Shown here in pieces: positions 48,700 to 60,010 of a stretch of DNA of 64,000 nt (position 1 is its first letter; each line of letters opens with the position of its first letter). A program made the translations under genes and the position numbers. The stretch is from the NCBI GenBank assembly GCA_051453625.1, contig JBOZIK010000001.1, forward strand, positions 297,186,258-297,250,257. Reading direction: 5' to 3'. The notes beneath the pieces are model-generated. The model saw only the letters and a list, made by a program, of their open reading frames with translations, did not search any database and had not been told where the DNA came from. The stretch comes from Welwitschia mirabilis (taxonomy: Eukaryota > Gnetophyta > Gnetopsida > Welwitschiales).

Positions 48700-49330
48700 A
48701 TATCATAAGAATGCTTAAAAGATGGTATTACTCTGAAATCTAATGATAATATAATAATAAAAGTTTTAGAGAAATATACTCCTAAGTCATATTCATCTTA
48801 TGTTCTTGATGGAGGATTGAAATGTAATGTAGTATAAGATTTGAAAAGAATAAAAATCAATGTTAGTCTTTATTAATTAACATATATTATTATATTAAAG
48901 AATACTACATAATTCTCTTCATTTTTTTGAACATGAATTACATAAGAATTAGACGTAGAACATTAATGTATTTTTCCCTACTTCTCATTTTTACATAGGA
49001 GATTAGTAGATATAATGAAATGGATCCATTATTAATAATGTTATTAGAAGAAAATATTTTCATCCATAATTATATGCTTAATACTAGTGTCTTATTGATT
49101 CTTATGAATTTTTCTATTTTTAGGAAAACTAGGTCAACTTTAGAAAAGTCTTCTTATAAAGTTAACTAGATTACAAAATGCAAGGTTGAAATTATTGACC
49201 AAGTGTTAAGTTGAAAATATTAAAGAATCTAAGAATTTTAAGTATTATGAACATCCAAGTCATTGATGCTTCAATGATTTATAGTTTAGTTCTAAGTAGG
49301 AGCTAGATGAAGAATTTTAATTGATATTTG
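48700..49330 (+). pseudogene. Tat-type protease, C-terminal part
   Basis: NIQVIDASMIYSLVLSRS (about 49247-49300) matches the end of a Tat-type retropepsin, where the family has a conserved Leu-Leu-Gly-Arg motif. Here Gly is replaced by Ser. About 48770-48840 gives KYTPKSYSSYVLDGGLKCN, which resembles the pre-protease segment. The active-site triad is not readable. Confidence 0.55.
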
Positions 49331-49479
49331 ATCATAGATCTTTTATATATGTGACTCTCTTACTACAAAAAATCACATAACATTCTAGTTTATAATGGGT
49401 CATATGTGAAACATCATATAACTTTTAATGATTCTAGTTTCATGATTAAGTATGTTAATTCATTTAATGATATGTGTAC

Positions 49480-49930
49480 TATTTATAAAAATATTATTGG
49501 GTTTAAGCCTATTGCTTCTTCTCTCTCTCTTAAGAATTAAGTATTATATTTTGATAAGATTTAATTAAGGCATGGATATAATGCAAGAAACTATTCAAAT
49601 TACTAATTTAATAAATCTTATAATTGATCTCATCATTTTGATTTTATTATTAATAATAACATAATTAAGCATGAAGCTTTATGATTAGGCATTAAATTCA
49701 TGTTTAAAGGAGGAATTATGTTTATTCAAATTTATGATCACTCTAAGCTAGTTATTAAACATTTCAAGGGATTATGATTAAATAATAATAAATTACTTAA
49801 GGCATATTACTACATTATTCATTATTTATTAAGTAAAGTTTTAGCTCTTAAGCTTATATTTATCCCTTGGAATGAAAATAAGAAGGTTCATGACCTAACT
49901 TAATTAGCGTTAATGATTATCATTATGGGA
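49480..49930 (+). pseudogene. Archaeal-type RNase H (RVT_3-like), broken
   Basis: Plus-strand blocks are IIKHEAL, a stop, LGIKFMFKGGIMFIQIYDHS (49660-49745), KLVIKHF and IPWNENKKVHDLT (about 49870-49908). They match the EYEAL, GDS-LVI and ADALA blocks of the archaeal-type RNase H found in Tat-type elements. The Glu and both Asp residues of these blocks are still present. It lies between protease and RT, not after the gypsy RNase H. Confidence 0.65.
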
Positions 49931-50259
49931 TTAAACTTATTATTTAATGTGATTATATAAGAAATTTATGAGTCATCTATTCTACATAATATTATCTATT
50001 TATAGGCCTTTAATTCAAAAGACTAGATCAAATAATTTTTAAATAATTAGATTAAGTTCGAAGGTCAAAAAATAGAAGGACCAAATAGTTATAGTTTTGA
50101 TTCTTTAAAAGGTTAGCTTGAACCTTCAAATTAGATTTGCTTCAAAGAACTATTAAGGTATAAAATTAAACATCTTATGGTACTATTAAATTCAATTTAT
50201 TAGGCAATTAAGATAATCTATAGAAGATAGTTATTGATGCTTCTTTATCTTTACTAACA

Positions 50260-51020
50260 TATCATCATTTAATAGAGAACTTAAAAGAATATCTATATGT
50301 ATTCACTTGTTCATATAAGGAGCCTATAATTTTTTATCCTAAAGTTATGACCCATAGGATTTCATGTAATCCTTATTTTAAAGATTTTATTAAAAAAGTG
50401 GAGTTATTAATTCCAAATAATGACCAAATATGCATCAATACTTAAGAAAAAGAGTCTAATTTTAAATAATTTATCTTATTAGATATACAACTTGGTTAGT
50501 TAATCTTACTGATGTACATCAAAAGCATATAGATGTTAGTATTTATGTTAATTTTTAAAATAGTAATTAGGATTTGATTAAAGATTAATACTTTTTACTA
50601 GGAATAGATGAAATTACTCAAAGAGTACCTAAGAATAAGATTTATTCCTATTTGGATGGGTTTTCAAGGTACAATAATATCTTGATTCAAAAAGAAGATT
50701 AAATAAATGCTATAATTACTATTAAATGGGCCATATTTTTTCTTAAAATAATTGCTTTATATTTTTAAAATGATAAAGAAACTTTTCAAAAGTAACAAAT
50801 AAAGCTCTTATAAAGATTACCAATGATTTTTCGGTTGTCTATTTAGATGATATTATTATAGGTTCTCAAAAGATATTTACTTATTTTAAGTACTTAAAAA
50901 TAATATTTGATTATTATGAATATTTTAAATTATCCCTTAATCCTAAGAAAAGTACCTTATAATTAGAGTCTCATATTTTACTTGGATACTAGATTTTAGA
51001 ATTTGGTGTAATGATTAACC
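50260..51020 (+). pseudogene. Tat-type reverse transcriptase, broken
   Basis: Blocks in order: LIENLKEYLYVFTCSYKE (50271-50325) and VMTHRISCNP (about 50345-50375) at the RT start. SYLDGFSRYNN (about 50650-50685) and VVYLDDIIIGSQ (50834-50870), the catalytic Asp pair in a YLDD context, follow. LSLNPKKSTL (about 50930-50962) and LLGY close the domain. Both catalytic Asp residues remain, although frameshifts separate the blocks. YLDD in place of the commoner YVDD or YIDD is known in one Tat-related lineage. Confidence 0.82.
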
Positions 51021-51199
51021 TTTCATAATGAAAGTAAATAGGTAATTAGAAATTTCCAATTCAACAAAGGCTTTAATAAATTTACATAATTAAATTTATC
51101 AATTCAAAAAAGTATTTAAAATTTTCTTTAAAAAATTATTTTTAAAAAAATTATTCTAATATTTATGAAAGTTATTGAGACCTTATCATAGATGCTTAA

Positions 51200-51640
51200 A
51201 CAAGATCAAAAAGTTAAGAAAACTATTAAATCCTTTAAATATTTCAAGATATCATTAAATAAATTACACAAGACCTCATTTTATTAGCTCCAAATTTTAA
51301 AAAGGATTTCTTTTTATATGCTTTTTCTTCTTATGATTCTATTACTTCAATTATTAGTCAAAAATAGGGCTAATAGGATTGTCCTATTTTCTTTTGTATT
51401 ACTATGCTTAATGAAGTGTAACTCAAATATACTCAATTAGAAAATCATTATTATGCATTTTTGAAGGTTTTTTAACATTTCCAATATTAAATTTTTATTA
51501 ATAATATTTAATTTATGGTGTTTAACCCTATGAATAAATACTTATTAGTTAATGTAAAATTGTTACAAAAAAAGAGATTAGATTACCAAAGTTATATTAG
51601 TTTGATTTTGAGATCATAATTGATAAAACAATTAAATTTG
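51200..51640 (+). pseudogene. Gypsy RNase H following RT, broken
   Basis: LILLAPNFKKDFFLYAFSSY (about 51270-51330) fits the first strand of the RNase H, where the catalytic Asp of other families is already replaced in this lineage. MLNEV and LKYTQLENHYYAFLKVF (about 51400-51470) fit the following helix, and FNPMNKYLLVN (about 51521-51553) the later strand. It runs into the integrase without an intervening archaeal-type RNase H. Confidence 0.72.
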
Positions 51641-51699
51641 TAGAATTAATTAATAATTTTTATTATAATAATTTGAAATATGTATGAATAAATTATAGT

Positions 51700-52930
51700 T
51701 TGCTAATGAAAATGGGTAGTACTATGATCTATATCATCATTTAAAAGTAGGTAATGTACTAGATCATCTTGAAAATTTATTAAGGAAATATTTATTTTAG
51801 AAATATTTTTCTCATATGTCTACTTTAAAAGGTATTTTGCTCAAATGCATACTTTATTCTATAGTTAGATAAATCCTAAAACATGTGCATAGTCATCAAG
51901 GTATTTATTATGAAAAGCCTTTAGTTGTGACAAGCCATGTTTTGAGAAATGTTATTATTGTTCCTTTCATTATAAGGATTGTATAGCTATGATTAAAAGA
52001 TTCCATGAATGATAGCTTTATGCAACTAAATTAATTATGACATTGATCCCACTAAATCCTATTTAGAAAAAATATTTCTTTTAATATTTCTTTTAATATT
52101 GGCACAATTAATCCATCATCATCATAAGTCATAGATATATTAGTGTAGTAACTAATAACTTTACAAAATGATTAGAAGCTAAAGCCTTAAAAATTTTTAT
52201 GTCAAAATAGCTAATTACGTTTCTAGAATACAAGAAAATAATAAGGTTTAAAGTTTTAGAAATTTTGGTTTATGATAATGATACTTTCTTTGTTTTTGTT
52301 TAATTTTTAATCTAGGCACTAAACATAAAATTATCATTAGGAATTCATCTAATTATTACCCTTATGGTAATTGAATAGTTTAGTTAATAAATAAGAAGAT
52401 TGAAGTTATTTATAAAGTTCATAAAATAAAATCACCATTATTATGAAATTAAACTTAAACTTGGTATTTGGTTAAATCAGATTTAGTAACGTACATGCAT
52501 TAAGGCTTCTTCATTTAAACTTATTTATGGCATTATGGATAGAATTCATTTAAGTATGTAAAAGTCTACTTTTAAAGTCTTAATAATTTTTCTCATGAAC
52601 CTCATAATCAAGAAAAATTATTTTAAGTAACTTGATAGTAGAAGAATCATAATCAAAGCCAATGCAAGCTTGTATTAATTATACGATTTTGTAAAGCACT
52701 AGTTCGATCACAAGTTACATATTACAAACTTTTATTTTATTGATTTGGTCATGCTTTAAAATTTCAAGAAAAGCTATAAATATGATAAATTTTTTCTTTC
52801 TTAGACTAGGTCATGTATCATTGATAAAATCATGGGTTTAAATAAATATAATTTGGTTTATTTGTTAGGAAATATTATAGCAATTATCTACAATGCATTT
52901 AATCTTAAGCATAATTTTAAAAGTTCTAAT
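51700..52930 (+). pseudogene. Tat-type integrase, broken
   Basis: YYDLYHHLKVGNVLDHLENL (about 51720-51780) is the pre-integrase segment. KHVHSHQGIYYEK (about 51878-51916) is the start of the HHCC-like region. VVTNNFTK, a stop, LEAKALK (about 52145-52190) is the core around the first catalytic Asp, which reads Asn (TNNFTK where the family has TDYFTK). FFIxTYLWHYG (about 52507-52540) is the post-core TYG-like block. Stops and frameshifts are frequent. Confidence 0.72.
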
Positions 52931-53454
52931 TCAAAGAAACACCTAAAAACATTTTTATATAATGTATAGATGTTTTTAATGTCCTAGTCACCACTTGAAT
53001 TCATAGCACCACAACATAATAAATTTTGTAATTTAATTAAATAATATTAAATCATAGTCTTAATGCTAAAATGTGACATTTACAATTCACAAAAAATTAT
53101 TTAGATAAAGGTTACAAAAACTAATTAATTTTTGATAGTTTATTATTTAGCTAAAGATAGCTATGCTATGCTATGTCAATCCTAATTACATTCATAGTTT
53201 AATAGGAAATGTTTAGAATACTATAGCCAAGTAAAAATACAAAATTATTTAGGTCTCAAAAAATAGAATAAATGATGCTAGACTATAGGGAAATTTATGC
53301 TATTATGCTAAGGAATTTAATTAAAAAATCCTTCTATCTTAAAAGATAATCAATTAGTTATTATTCCTCTATACATATTCATGTAAATGAAGTTGTTACA
53401 TTATGTATCTTGCCATATAACTACCCATTAAGAATGTTTATTTAGAGTCTATAT

Positions 53455-54482
53455 TGATAAGTGACCAAGTTTTGACATTTGACATATGGTTTAGAGTGTG
53501 GTTTCAAGTCTTTTTTAAATATTTAATTCTTAAATTGATCAATTTTGATGTCAAGGATCAAAGACAAAGAATTAAGCATAATATGGATAAAAATTGAGTA
53601 ATTATGGAGAATTTGATAAATAAATAGAAAATAAAGTAATTATATTCCACCTATCACTAGAAGAGAAAATGCTAAAAGATAAATCATTAAAGGATGAAGC
53701 ACTTGAGGATAAAAATACCTTCAAAAGGTTCCACTCAGCTTAAGATTATAAGAAGCCCAGATGACAGTTAGATAAGCGAAGCAAATGACTAACTAATAGC
53801 TTTTACCAACCAATAGATTTTAAGAAGTGATAATAACTAATCAATAATTGATTTTATCTATTAATTAAATGTAATCATTCCTTGCTTGTTAGTAATTTTA
53901 ACTACCCATTTATGATGAATAATTATACATGTATTACTAAATTTATATTGTAACTCCTCACTAATTACTTATCTACCACTTACCTATAACTTATCTAAAT
54001 CTATAAAAACTCCTTTAGGCATTTTATTTTCCCATATTTATTTTGGCATCAAAGTACTTATAACATTGGATAACCTTTGATGATGGAGTCCATTAATTTG
54101 TGAAAGACATATCCTTGTTGTTGAACCATTTTTCCTCTATTGTGAAACTATTATTTCATTTAGGATTTGCATTTTCATCTTGTTGCATTTCATTGTTTAC
54201 ATTGTTTNNNNNNNNNNNNNNNNNNNNNNNNNNNNNNNNNNNNNNNNNNNNNNNNNNNNNNNNNNNNNNNNNNNNNNNNNNNNNNNNNNNNNNNNNNNNN
54301 NNNNNNNNNNNNNNNNNNNNNNNNNNNNNNNNNNNNNNNNNNNNNNNNNNNNNNNNNNNNNNNNNNNNNNNNNNNNNNNNNNNNNNNNNAATAAATCACT
54401 ATATAACCTATATTTTTATTTATTGTTAATTAAAAATGTTTTAAGATCTAATTTTTAGATTAGATAAGCATAACAGACATCA
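53455..54482 (+). mobile_element. 5' LTR of the 53-62 kb element
   Basis: It begins TGATAAGTGACC, shares TTTGACATATGGTTTAGAGTG with TTTGACATGTGATTTAGAGTG at 61131, and then follows the other LTR colinearly (TTAGTAATTTTAACTACCCA, CTTATAACATT, AATGTTTTRAGAYCTAATTTT). A 182-N run lies at 54208-54389. The exact right edge is uncertain by a few bases. Confidence 0.78.
54001..54007 (+). promoter_or_regulatory. TATA box in 5' LTR
   Basis: CTATAAAAACTCCTTTAGGC is in the expected place in the LTR. The partner LTR has CTTATAAAA directly before a 10-N gap at 61839-61848, followed by CCCATTTTC. Confidence 0.55.
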
Positions 54483-54490
54483 TAAAATTT

Positions 54491-54508
54491 TGGCACTATT
54501 GCCAAGGA
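54491..54508 (+). other. Primer-binding site, tRNA-Asp type
   Basis: TGGCACTATTGCCAAGGA differs from the tRNA-Asp complement at five of 18 positions, all G-to-A or C-to-T. It lies 8 bases after the inferred LTR end. Confidence 0.82.
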
Positions 54509-57429
54509 AGCAATCATGATTTCTAAGAAGAAAGTAAGATTTTAAAAGATCATGTTCTATATTTAAAGCAAGGTGATATCATTCCTTGAATGTGTTATTT
54601 TGTTTTGCTGTTATATTAGTCCTAATTTTTGATTTTCCAAGTTTTTATTCCTTACTCTTTTGTTAAGTGTAATATAGTTTTCAATTTTCTTTATTGAAAG
54701 TTCTCTTTTAAGTATTTAGATTTTTATTTTAAGAAGTTAGATTCAGTAAATGATGTACTCCTTAGACTTCAAAATGATTTTGATAATTTCTATCCATAAT
54801 ATTCATTTATATTATAATTTTTGATGTTGTTAATATTTTAGCGTATGAAAGGAAAAAAAAGGAAGATGTATTTAATATTTTTGTGGAAATAATAAAGAAT
54901 ACACCATTAAAAATAATGCTCCTATGAAGAAAGGAAGATTCATACATGAAGTCCTTACAACAAAATAGGAAGAAGAAAAAAATTGTAGTTAAAATATGAG
55001 TCCATAGATGAGAATAAATCATTACATAAAGTTTTGGCTAAAAGAAGGAAAAGTATACCTATTCATGAAATTGTGAGTAAAAGATAAAGGGACTTATTTT
55101 TAAAATATGTTAAAATTAATAATTGCATTTCTTCCTCTTTTTAATCACATTCTTATTTCCTTAATTATTCTTTTCAACCTTCTTTTAACAATTATGATAA
55201 TACTTAATGTTATAGGACTCCTTCCTGCTACAATAATTATTTTGCAAATAGTAACCACCTCCTATAGAGAATTATGAAGAAATTTAGATCTCTTATAGAA
55301 TCTATTTAATAATGTATACACTAAAGAGAAAAGTTCAATAATAAAATGAAAATATTACTAGAATTTATCACATAAAATTATAAGCAATAACAACATTCTC
55401 GAGCCTATTCTACTATCTCCACTACATACAAACTTGAGAGTGAACATGAAAATATTGAAACTTATAGTAGCAATAATACTTACTTGGAAGATGATGACAT
55501 AAAAATAAGAAGTGATTTTTTGAAGTAATTTTTCATTTTTCACTCTCTAGTGGAGAACAAAAGTGAGGATAGTTAAGACTTAACTCAATAAATAGAAAAG
55601 AATGATGAAGATAATGAACATGGTATAAAAATACTATATCATATCCACAATATTCACTTGTCTCTAAAATGTAATGAAAGAAGTATTAACTCAAAAAAAA
55701 TTATAAAATCTTCCCATACATGATGAAGATCATGAGTATATTTCTCTTTGAGAGCTTATTAAGGAATCTAATAACTTAGAGAATGACAATGATACTTAAT
55801 AAAAGATAACGATGAAAAAAGTGAAGAAAGAATTCAAATAAATAATGATAAAGACAGTAATGAGAAGAAAGGAAATAATGAATAACCCATGAAGATTCAA
55901 CCAAACATAACAGAGGAGAGACTTATTTATTCTAATTCAATAATTCAAACTAAAGATACTACTCATGTTTCTCTACAAGTTTTAATTTTCCTTCCATGTA
56001 AAATTCCAAATAACTTCCTTATAATCCTAGTTTCACATTACCTTATGATCTTGATAATTATAAAATTTCCTATTTCTTCCATTTGAACATTGATGTAAAT
56101 CTTAGAATCACATTTCTTTTCTTGATTTTAATGAAATTCATAAACTTGATGAGTCTATTCCTAATCTCTCTCGATATCTTCCTCTTGAAACTCTAATTAA
56201 TACTCAAAAAACATTCTTTTCTCTCTTACCATGTCCACTTTACCTTATTTCCTTAATGAGTACTCTTTTTAAAATGATATCTTGAAATATTTGGAATTCT
56301 AAATTAAGGTAAACCTTATCTTCTTAATGATAATTCATGNNNNNNNNNNNNNNNNNNNNNNNNNNNNNNNNNNGTTAAACCTATTCTTATTAGTCATCTT
56401 AATAAGCTTCCTCAAAATTCTTTAATTCATAATAGTACCATCAATGTATTTCATTCATAATATCAATCTCTAAATGAAATCTATGTTTCAAATATTTTAT
56501 ACTATAAGCCTAATGAGAGATTTATTTTCATAAAATATATAAACTTTTTATCTATCATGTTGCTAATGAATTTTATGAAAATAAAGCATTTTTAAGACAT
56601 GTTATTCAGTACTAAATAATTTTGCTAAAGAAATTTGATATTTATTTTTCTAAAAGATACAATGCAATAACTATGTTGAAATATCTATATTTTAGCATAA
56701 GAATAAATGGAAAGCAAACAAACTATATTTTAATTTAATAAATAAATTTAATGGATCCTCTTTTTCTGATGAGTGTCTACCACTTATGCTTACATACATA
56801 AAATATTCAAATAGTCTTTTCTCCAACATTTATTGACTTTTAGTTTNNNNNNNNNNNNNNNNNNNNNNNNNNNNNNNNNNNNNNNNNNNNNNNNNNNNNN
56901 NNNNNNNNNNNNNNNNNNNNNNNNNNNNNNNNNNNNNNNNNNNNNNNNNNNNNNNNNNNNNNNNNNNNNNNNNNNNNNNNNNNNNNNNNNNNNNNNNNNN
57001 NNNNNNNNNNNNNNNNNNNNNNNNNNNNNNNNNNNNNNNNNNNNNNNNNNNNNNNNNNNNNNNNNNNNNNNNNNNNNNNNNNNNNNNNNNNNNNNNNNNN
57101 NNNNNNNNNNNNNNNNNNNNNNNNNNNNNNNNNNNNNNNNNNNNNNNNNNNNNNNNNNNNNNNNNNNNNNNNNNNNNNNNNNNNNNNNNNNNNNNNNNNN
57201 NNNNNNNNNNNNNNNNNNNNNNNNNNNNNNNNNNNNNNNNNNNNNNNNNNNNNNNNNNNNNNNNNNNNNNNNNNNNNNNNNNNNNNNNNNNNNNNNNNNN
57301 NNNNNNNNNNNNNNNNNNNNNNNNNNNNNNNNNNNNNNNNNNNNNNNNNNNNNNNNNNNNNNNNNNNNNNNNNNNNNNNNNNNNNNNNNNNNNNNNNNNN
57401 NNNNNNNNNNNNNNNNNNNNNNNNNNNNN
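54509..57429 (+). pseudogene. Internal region of the 53-62 kb element, left half
   Basis: No domain is securely recognised. A Lys/Glu-rich segment (KKEDVFNIFVEIIKN, 54850-54895) could be a protease-proximal or gag remnant. The segment 56130-56240 gives SIPNLSRYLPLETLINTQ and FFSLLPCPLYLISLMS, a coherent but unidentified coding-like stretch, and 56375-56620 gives another. N runs lie at 56340-56373 and 56847-57429. Confidence 0.35.
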
Positions 57430-57584
57430 GACTTATATAAAAATATAGTAGTTACAATCAAAACTAGTTTACATGCACCATCAACACCTAAGAAAAACTA
57501 TTTTAGAATCATAGTTCACTTGAACATAGGAATTAAAACAAGAATCAAAATAGTGCTATAAGCTACACTAAACAACATAGAGTC

Positions 57585-57929
57585 TTACTTAGAAAAACTG
57601 GGCTTTTTTGCTTCCAAATCCTCTGAGGGGTGTGTACTTGTTCCTGTGATTACAGTATCTGAACTNNNNNNNNNNNNNNNNNNNNNNNNNNNNNNNNNNN
57701 NNNNNNNNNNNNNNNNNNNNNNNNNNNNNNNNNNNNNNNNNNNNNNNNNNNNNNNNNNNNNNNNNTCCAAATCCTCTGAGGGGTGTGTACTTGTTCCTGT
57801 GATTACAGTATCTGAACTACAAAATTGAGGATCCTCCAAGAAGTTTTCCTGATGATCTCCTATTCCTCTAATCTCACAAGTGTAATGAACAACTAGAATT
57901 TTTGCATAGACTTGAAACATAAGCAACAT
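57585..57929 (-). other. LINE 3' region with an open frame
   Basis: A 114-codon minus frame includes YTCEIRGIGDHQENFLEDPQ and SSDTVITGTSTHPSEDL. It contains a 100-N gap (57666-57765) whose flanks are identical over about 53 bases, so part of the frame is duplicated. I recognise no domain. Being colinear with the LINE, it is most likely the LINE tail. A captured host exon cannot be excluded. Confidence 0.4.
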
Positions 57930-58219
57930 ATGAAGCTTTCAAATAGTCAGCTTCCCTAGGAGAAGCTATTCTCTATTGTGTAATTTTTCAGTCAATTTCT
58001 CATCAAGCTGTGAACTGTGAGGTCAAAAACCAATCTGTTATGGAATGTGAGTATGAATAAACCTAGGGCATACTGACTGCAACTAGATAGTTTTTGATCA
58101 AGTAGGCTTAACTCATGCACTCTTACAACTAGTTGCTTTAATTCGCAAATCAAGGAATTATACATGCCTTAGATGCATATATTGCTTTATACAAACTGCA
58201 TTTGTTAGATTGAACTCTA

Positions 58220-58400
58220 CAGGAAGCAAAGAACACATAACACATCTATCTGGCAACTGAACTTGGCTAGCCTTTTTTTTAATAGATCCATTGGAGAATG
58301 TCAAACAATATATGAAAGAGTTTTGAGGGGTGACATATCTATTTCAGACTATGGAGTACCAATCAACATGGAGAAATTGTCCACATAAATTAGAATATAT
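58220..58400 (-). pseudogene. LINE zinc-binding domain (zf-RVT-like), partial
   Basis: The minus strand gives FLHVDWYSIV, a stop, NRYVTPQNSFI, then LKKRLAKFSCQIDVLCVLC in shifted frames. This is the plant LINE domain with a W-x-x-VW, HSFI and C-x2-C order. The C-x2-C pair is present; the second half of the zinc site is not readable. The stop in the first block falls where the family has Trp (TGG to TAG). Confidence 0.75.
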
Positions 58401-58849
58401 AGAGGCAGTGGAAAATGAAAGACCTAGCAATTTCCAGACTAGAGGATCTGATGTTGAATGAATACATGTTTGCTCTAGAGATCTCATTTCATCACCTTTT
58501 TTAAGATCCAAGTTGTGAACTATTTTATCTAATATTGTCAAACATTAAAATGAGTAAGATAATATTCATGACATCATTTTATCCATAAGTTATCCTTCGT
58601 TAAAGAAAGATCCCATAACTGTATCAAGAATAGGGCCTTATTCATCTTTATAGGATCAATTAGACCTAGACCCCCTACTATTTTTAGCTTCACTAAGACA
58701 TGCCAGCCTACTAGGGCCTTCTTAAACTTGTCATTAGAACTTGTCCAAAGGAATATTTGATAAATAGAATTGATTTCATTGATAACCTTCTTAGGAAGAA
58801 TACAGAATCTACATTAGAAATATATAAGACTTTGAAGAATAACCTTAAC

Positions 58850-59990
58850 TAATCTAATTACTTGGTGTACAACAAAAATTTTGTTATTGAGGATCTGATT
58901 CATTCTGTAATCCTCAAAATAATGGGAAGACATTTTGTAGCTAAAGGTTTTTTTGAGTTGAGAGGTAGATCTAGATACCTCACTAGAAGTTTACCTTCTA
59001 AAAATCCCAAAATTTAGAGGATAAACTCTTTATGATGCTATGGGATACCTCTAAAAAAGGCTTGACTTTTAAGAGGATTTGCTTGAAGACCTAAGACTGG
59101 TAAGAAATGCTTTCAAACTAAGGTCGTCATTCTTATAGAGGATTCATTAGCCCTGGAGAACATAAAAAGATCATCTACATAGCATAGGTTAGTGATTTTT
59201 ATTCTATGACACTTAGGATAAAAGTGGAAAGGGGCATTATTGGCCATTACCTTTAAAATTCTACATAAATATTCCATTACTATAGAGAAGATGTAAAGAG
59301 ACATGAGGTCCCCTTTTCTTAGACCCGTTTGATCTTGGAAATAATTTGTTATCTCTTCATTAATTAAAATTAAGTATAAGGGGGTAGAAATACAAGCTTT
59401 AATCTAATTAATAACTTTATAGGAAAAACCTATATTCCTTAAAAGCTCTTTAATAAATTGCCAAGAGATTAAATCATAAGCTTTCTTTAAGTCTACTTTG
59501 AGAAAACATCTTGGGTTAATGTGCTTCCTATCATAGTATTGAACCAACTCCTAGGTAAGCAAAATATTGTGAATAATGCCCCTTTGAGGCATTAAAGCAT
59601 CCTAATTTTCTTCAACTACATCTGCTACTACCACTTTGATTCTTTGAGCTATGATATTGCAAATAGCTTTGTAAACCACATTGCAGCAAGTAATTAGTCT
59701 GAAATCTAAAGCATTAATAGGACAGGGAATTTTAGGGATTAATACTATGTCTATTGAATTAATCCATTTGGGCATTTTGTAATTTCTAAAGAATTGTGTT
59801 ATTTCCCTACAAATGTCTTTACCAATTAATGACCAAAAAGACTTAAAGAATTTAGCTAATAGACAATTAGGACCAAGGGATTTATCATTATCTATCATGA
59901 AGAATACATTCTTGATTTGTTCTAAAGTAATTGGTTTACATAACTAGGTATAGGGTGCTTCACTGACTTTGGGATCCACATTTATTATAT
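58850..59990 (-). pseudogene. LINE reverse transcriptase, few stops
   Basis: In one minus-strand frame from 59898 to 59113: MIDNDKSLGPNCLLAKFF, WINSIDIVLIPKIPCP, DFRLITCCNVVYKAICNIIA, FLKVDLKKAYDLISWQFIKE, TGLRKGDLMSLYIFSIVMEY and ITNLCYVDDLFMFSRAN. These are the successive LINE RT blocks. The catalytic Asp pair is intact as YVDD, where plant L1 elements usually have FADD. At least three in-frame stops interrupt it (59602-59604 and two between 59300 and 59560). LQANPLKSQAFFRGIP and YLDLPLNSKKPLATKCLPII follow after frameshifts. Confidence 0.9.
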
Positions 59991-60010
59991 GGTTTGTTTC
60001 TTCATCAATT

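Larger units (their letters stand above)
45851..53454 (+). mobile_element. Tat-type Ty3/gypsy body, decayed
   Basis: Plus-strand domains in order: gag (about 47.0-47.6 kb), protease (to 49.33 kb), archaeal-type RNase H (49.48-49.93), RT (50.26-51.02), gypsy RNase H (51.2-51.64), integrase (51.7-52.6). No LTR was found at either end. The 5' end would be hidden behind the copia element and may connect to the primer site at 27541. 52930-53454 has no visible feature. Stops are numerous. Confidence 0.75.
57430..60010 (-). mobile_element. Plant L1-type LINE, 5'-truncated
   Basis: The minus strand encodes most of a LINE RT and a zf-RVT-like zinc-binding domain, followed by a T-rich 3' tail. No endonuclease domain precedes RT. 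Above 60010 the sequence returns to unassigned AT-rich DNA, so the copy is 5'-truncated, as is common after target-primed reverse transcription. It interrupts the LTR element around it. The 3' end runs into an N gap. Fewer disabling changes and higher GC than the surroundings suggest a younger insertion. Confidence 0.85.
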
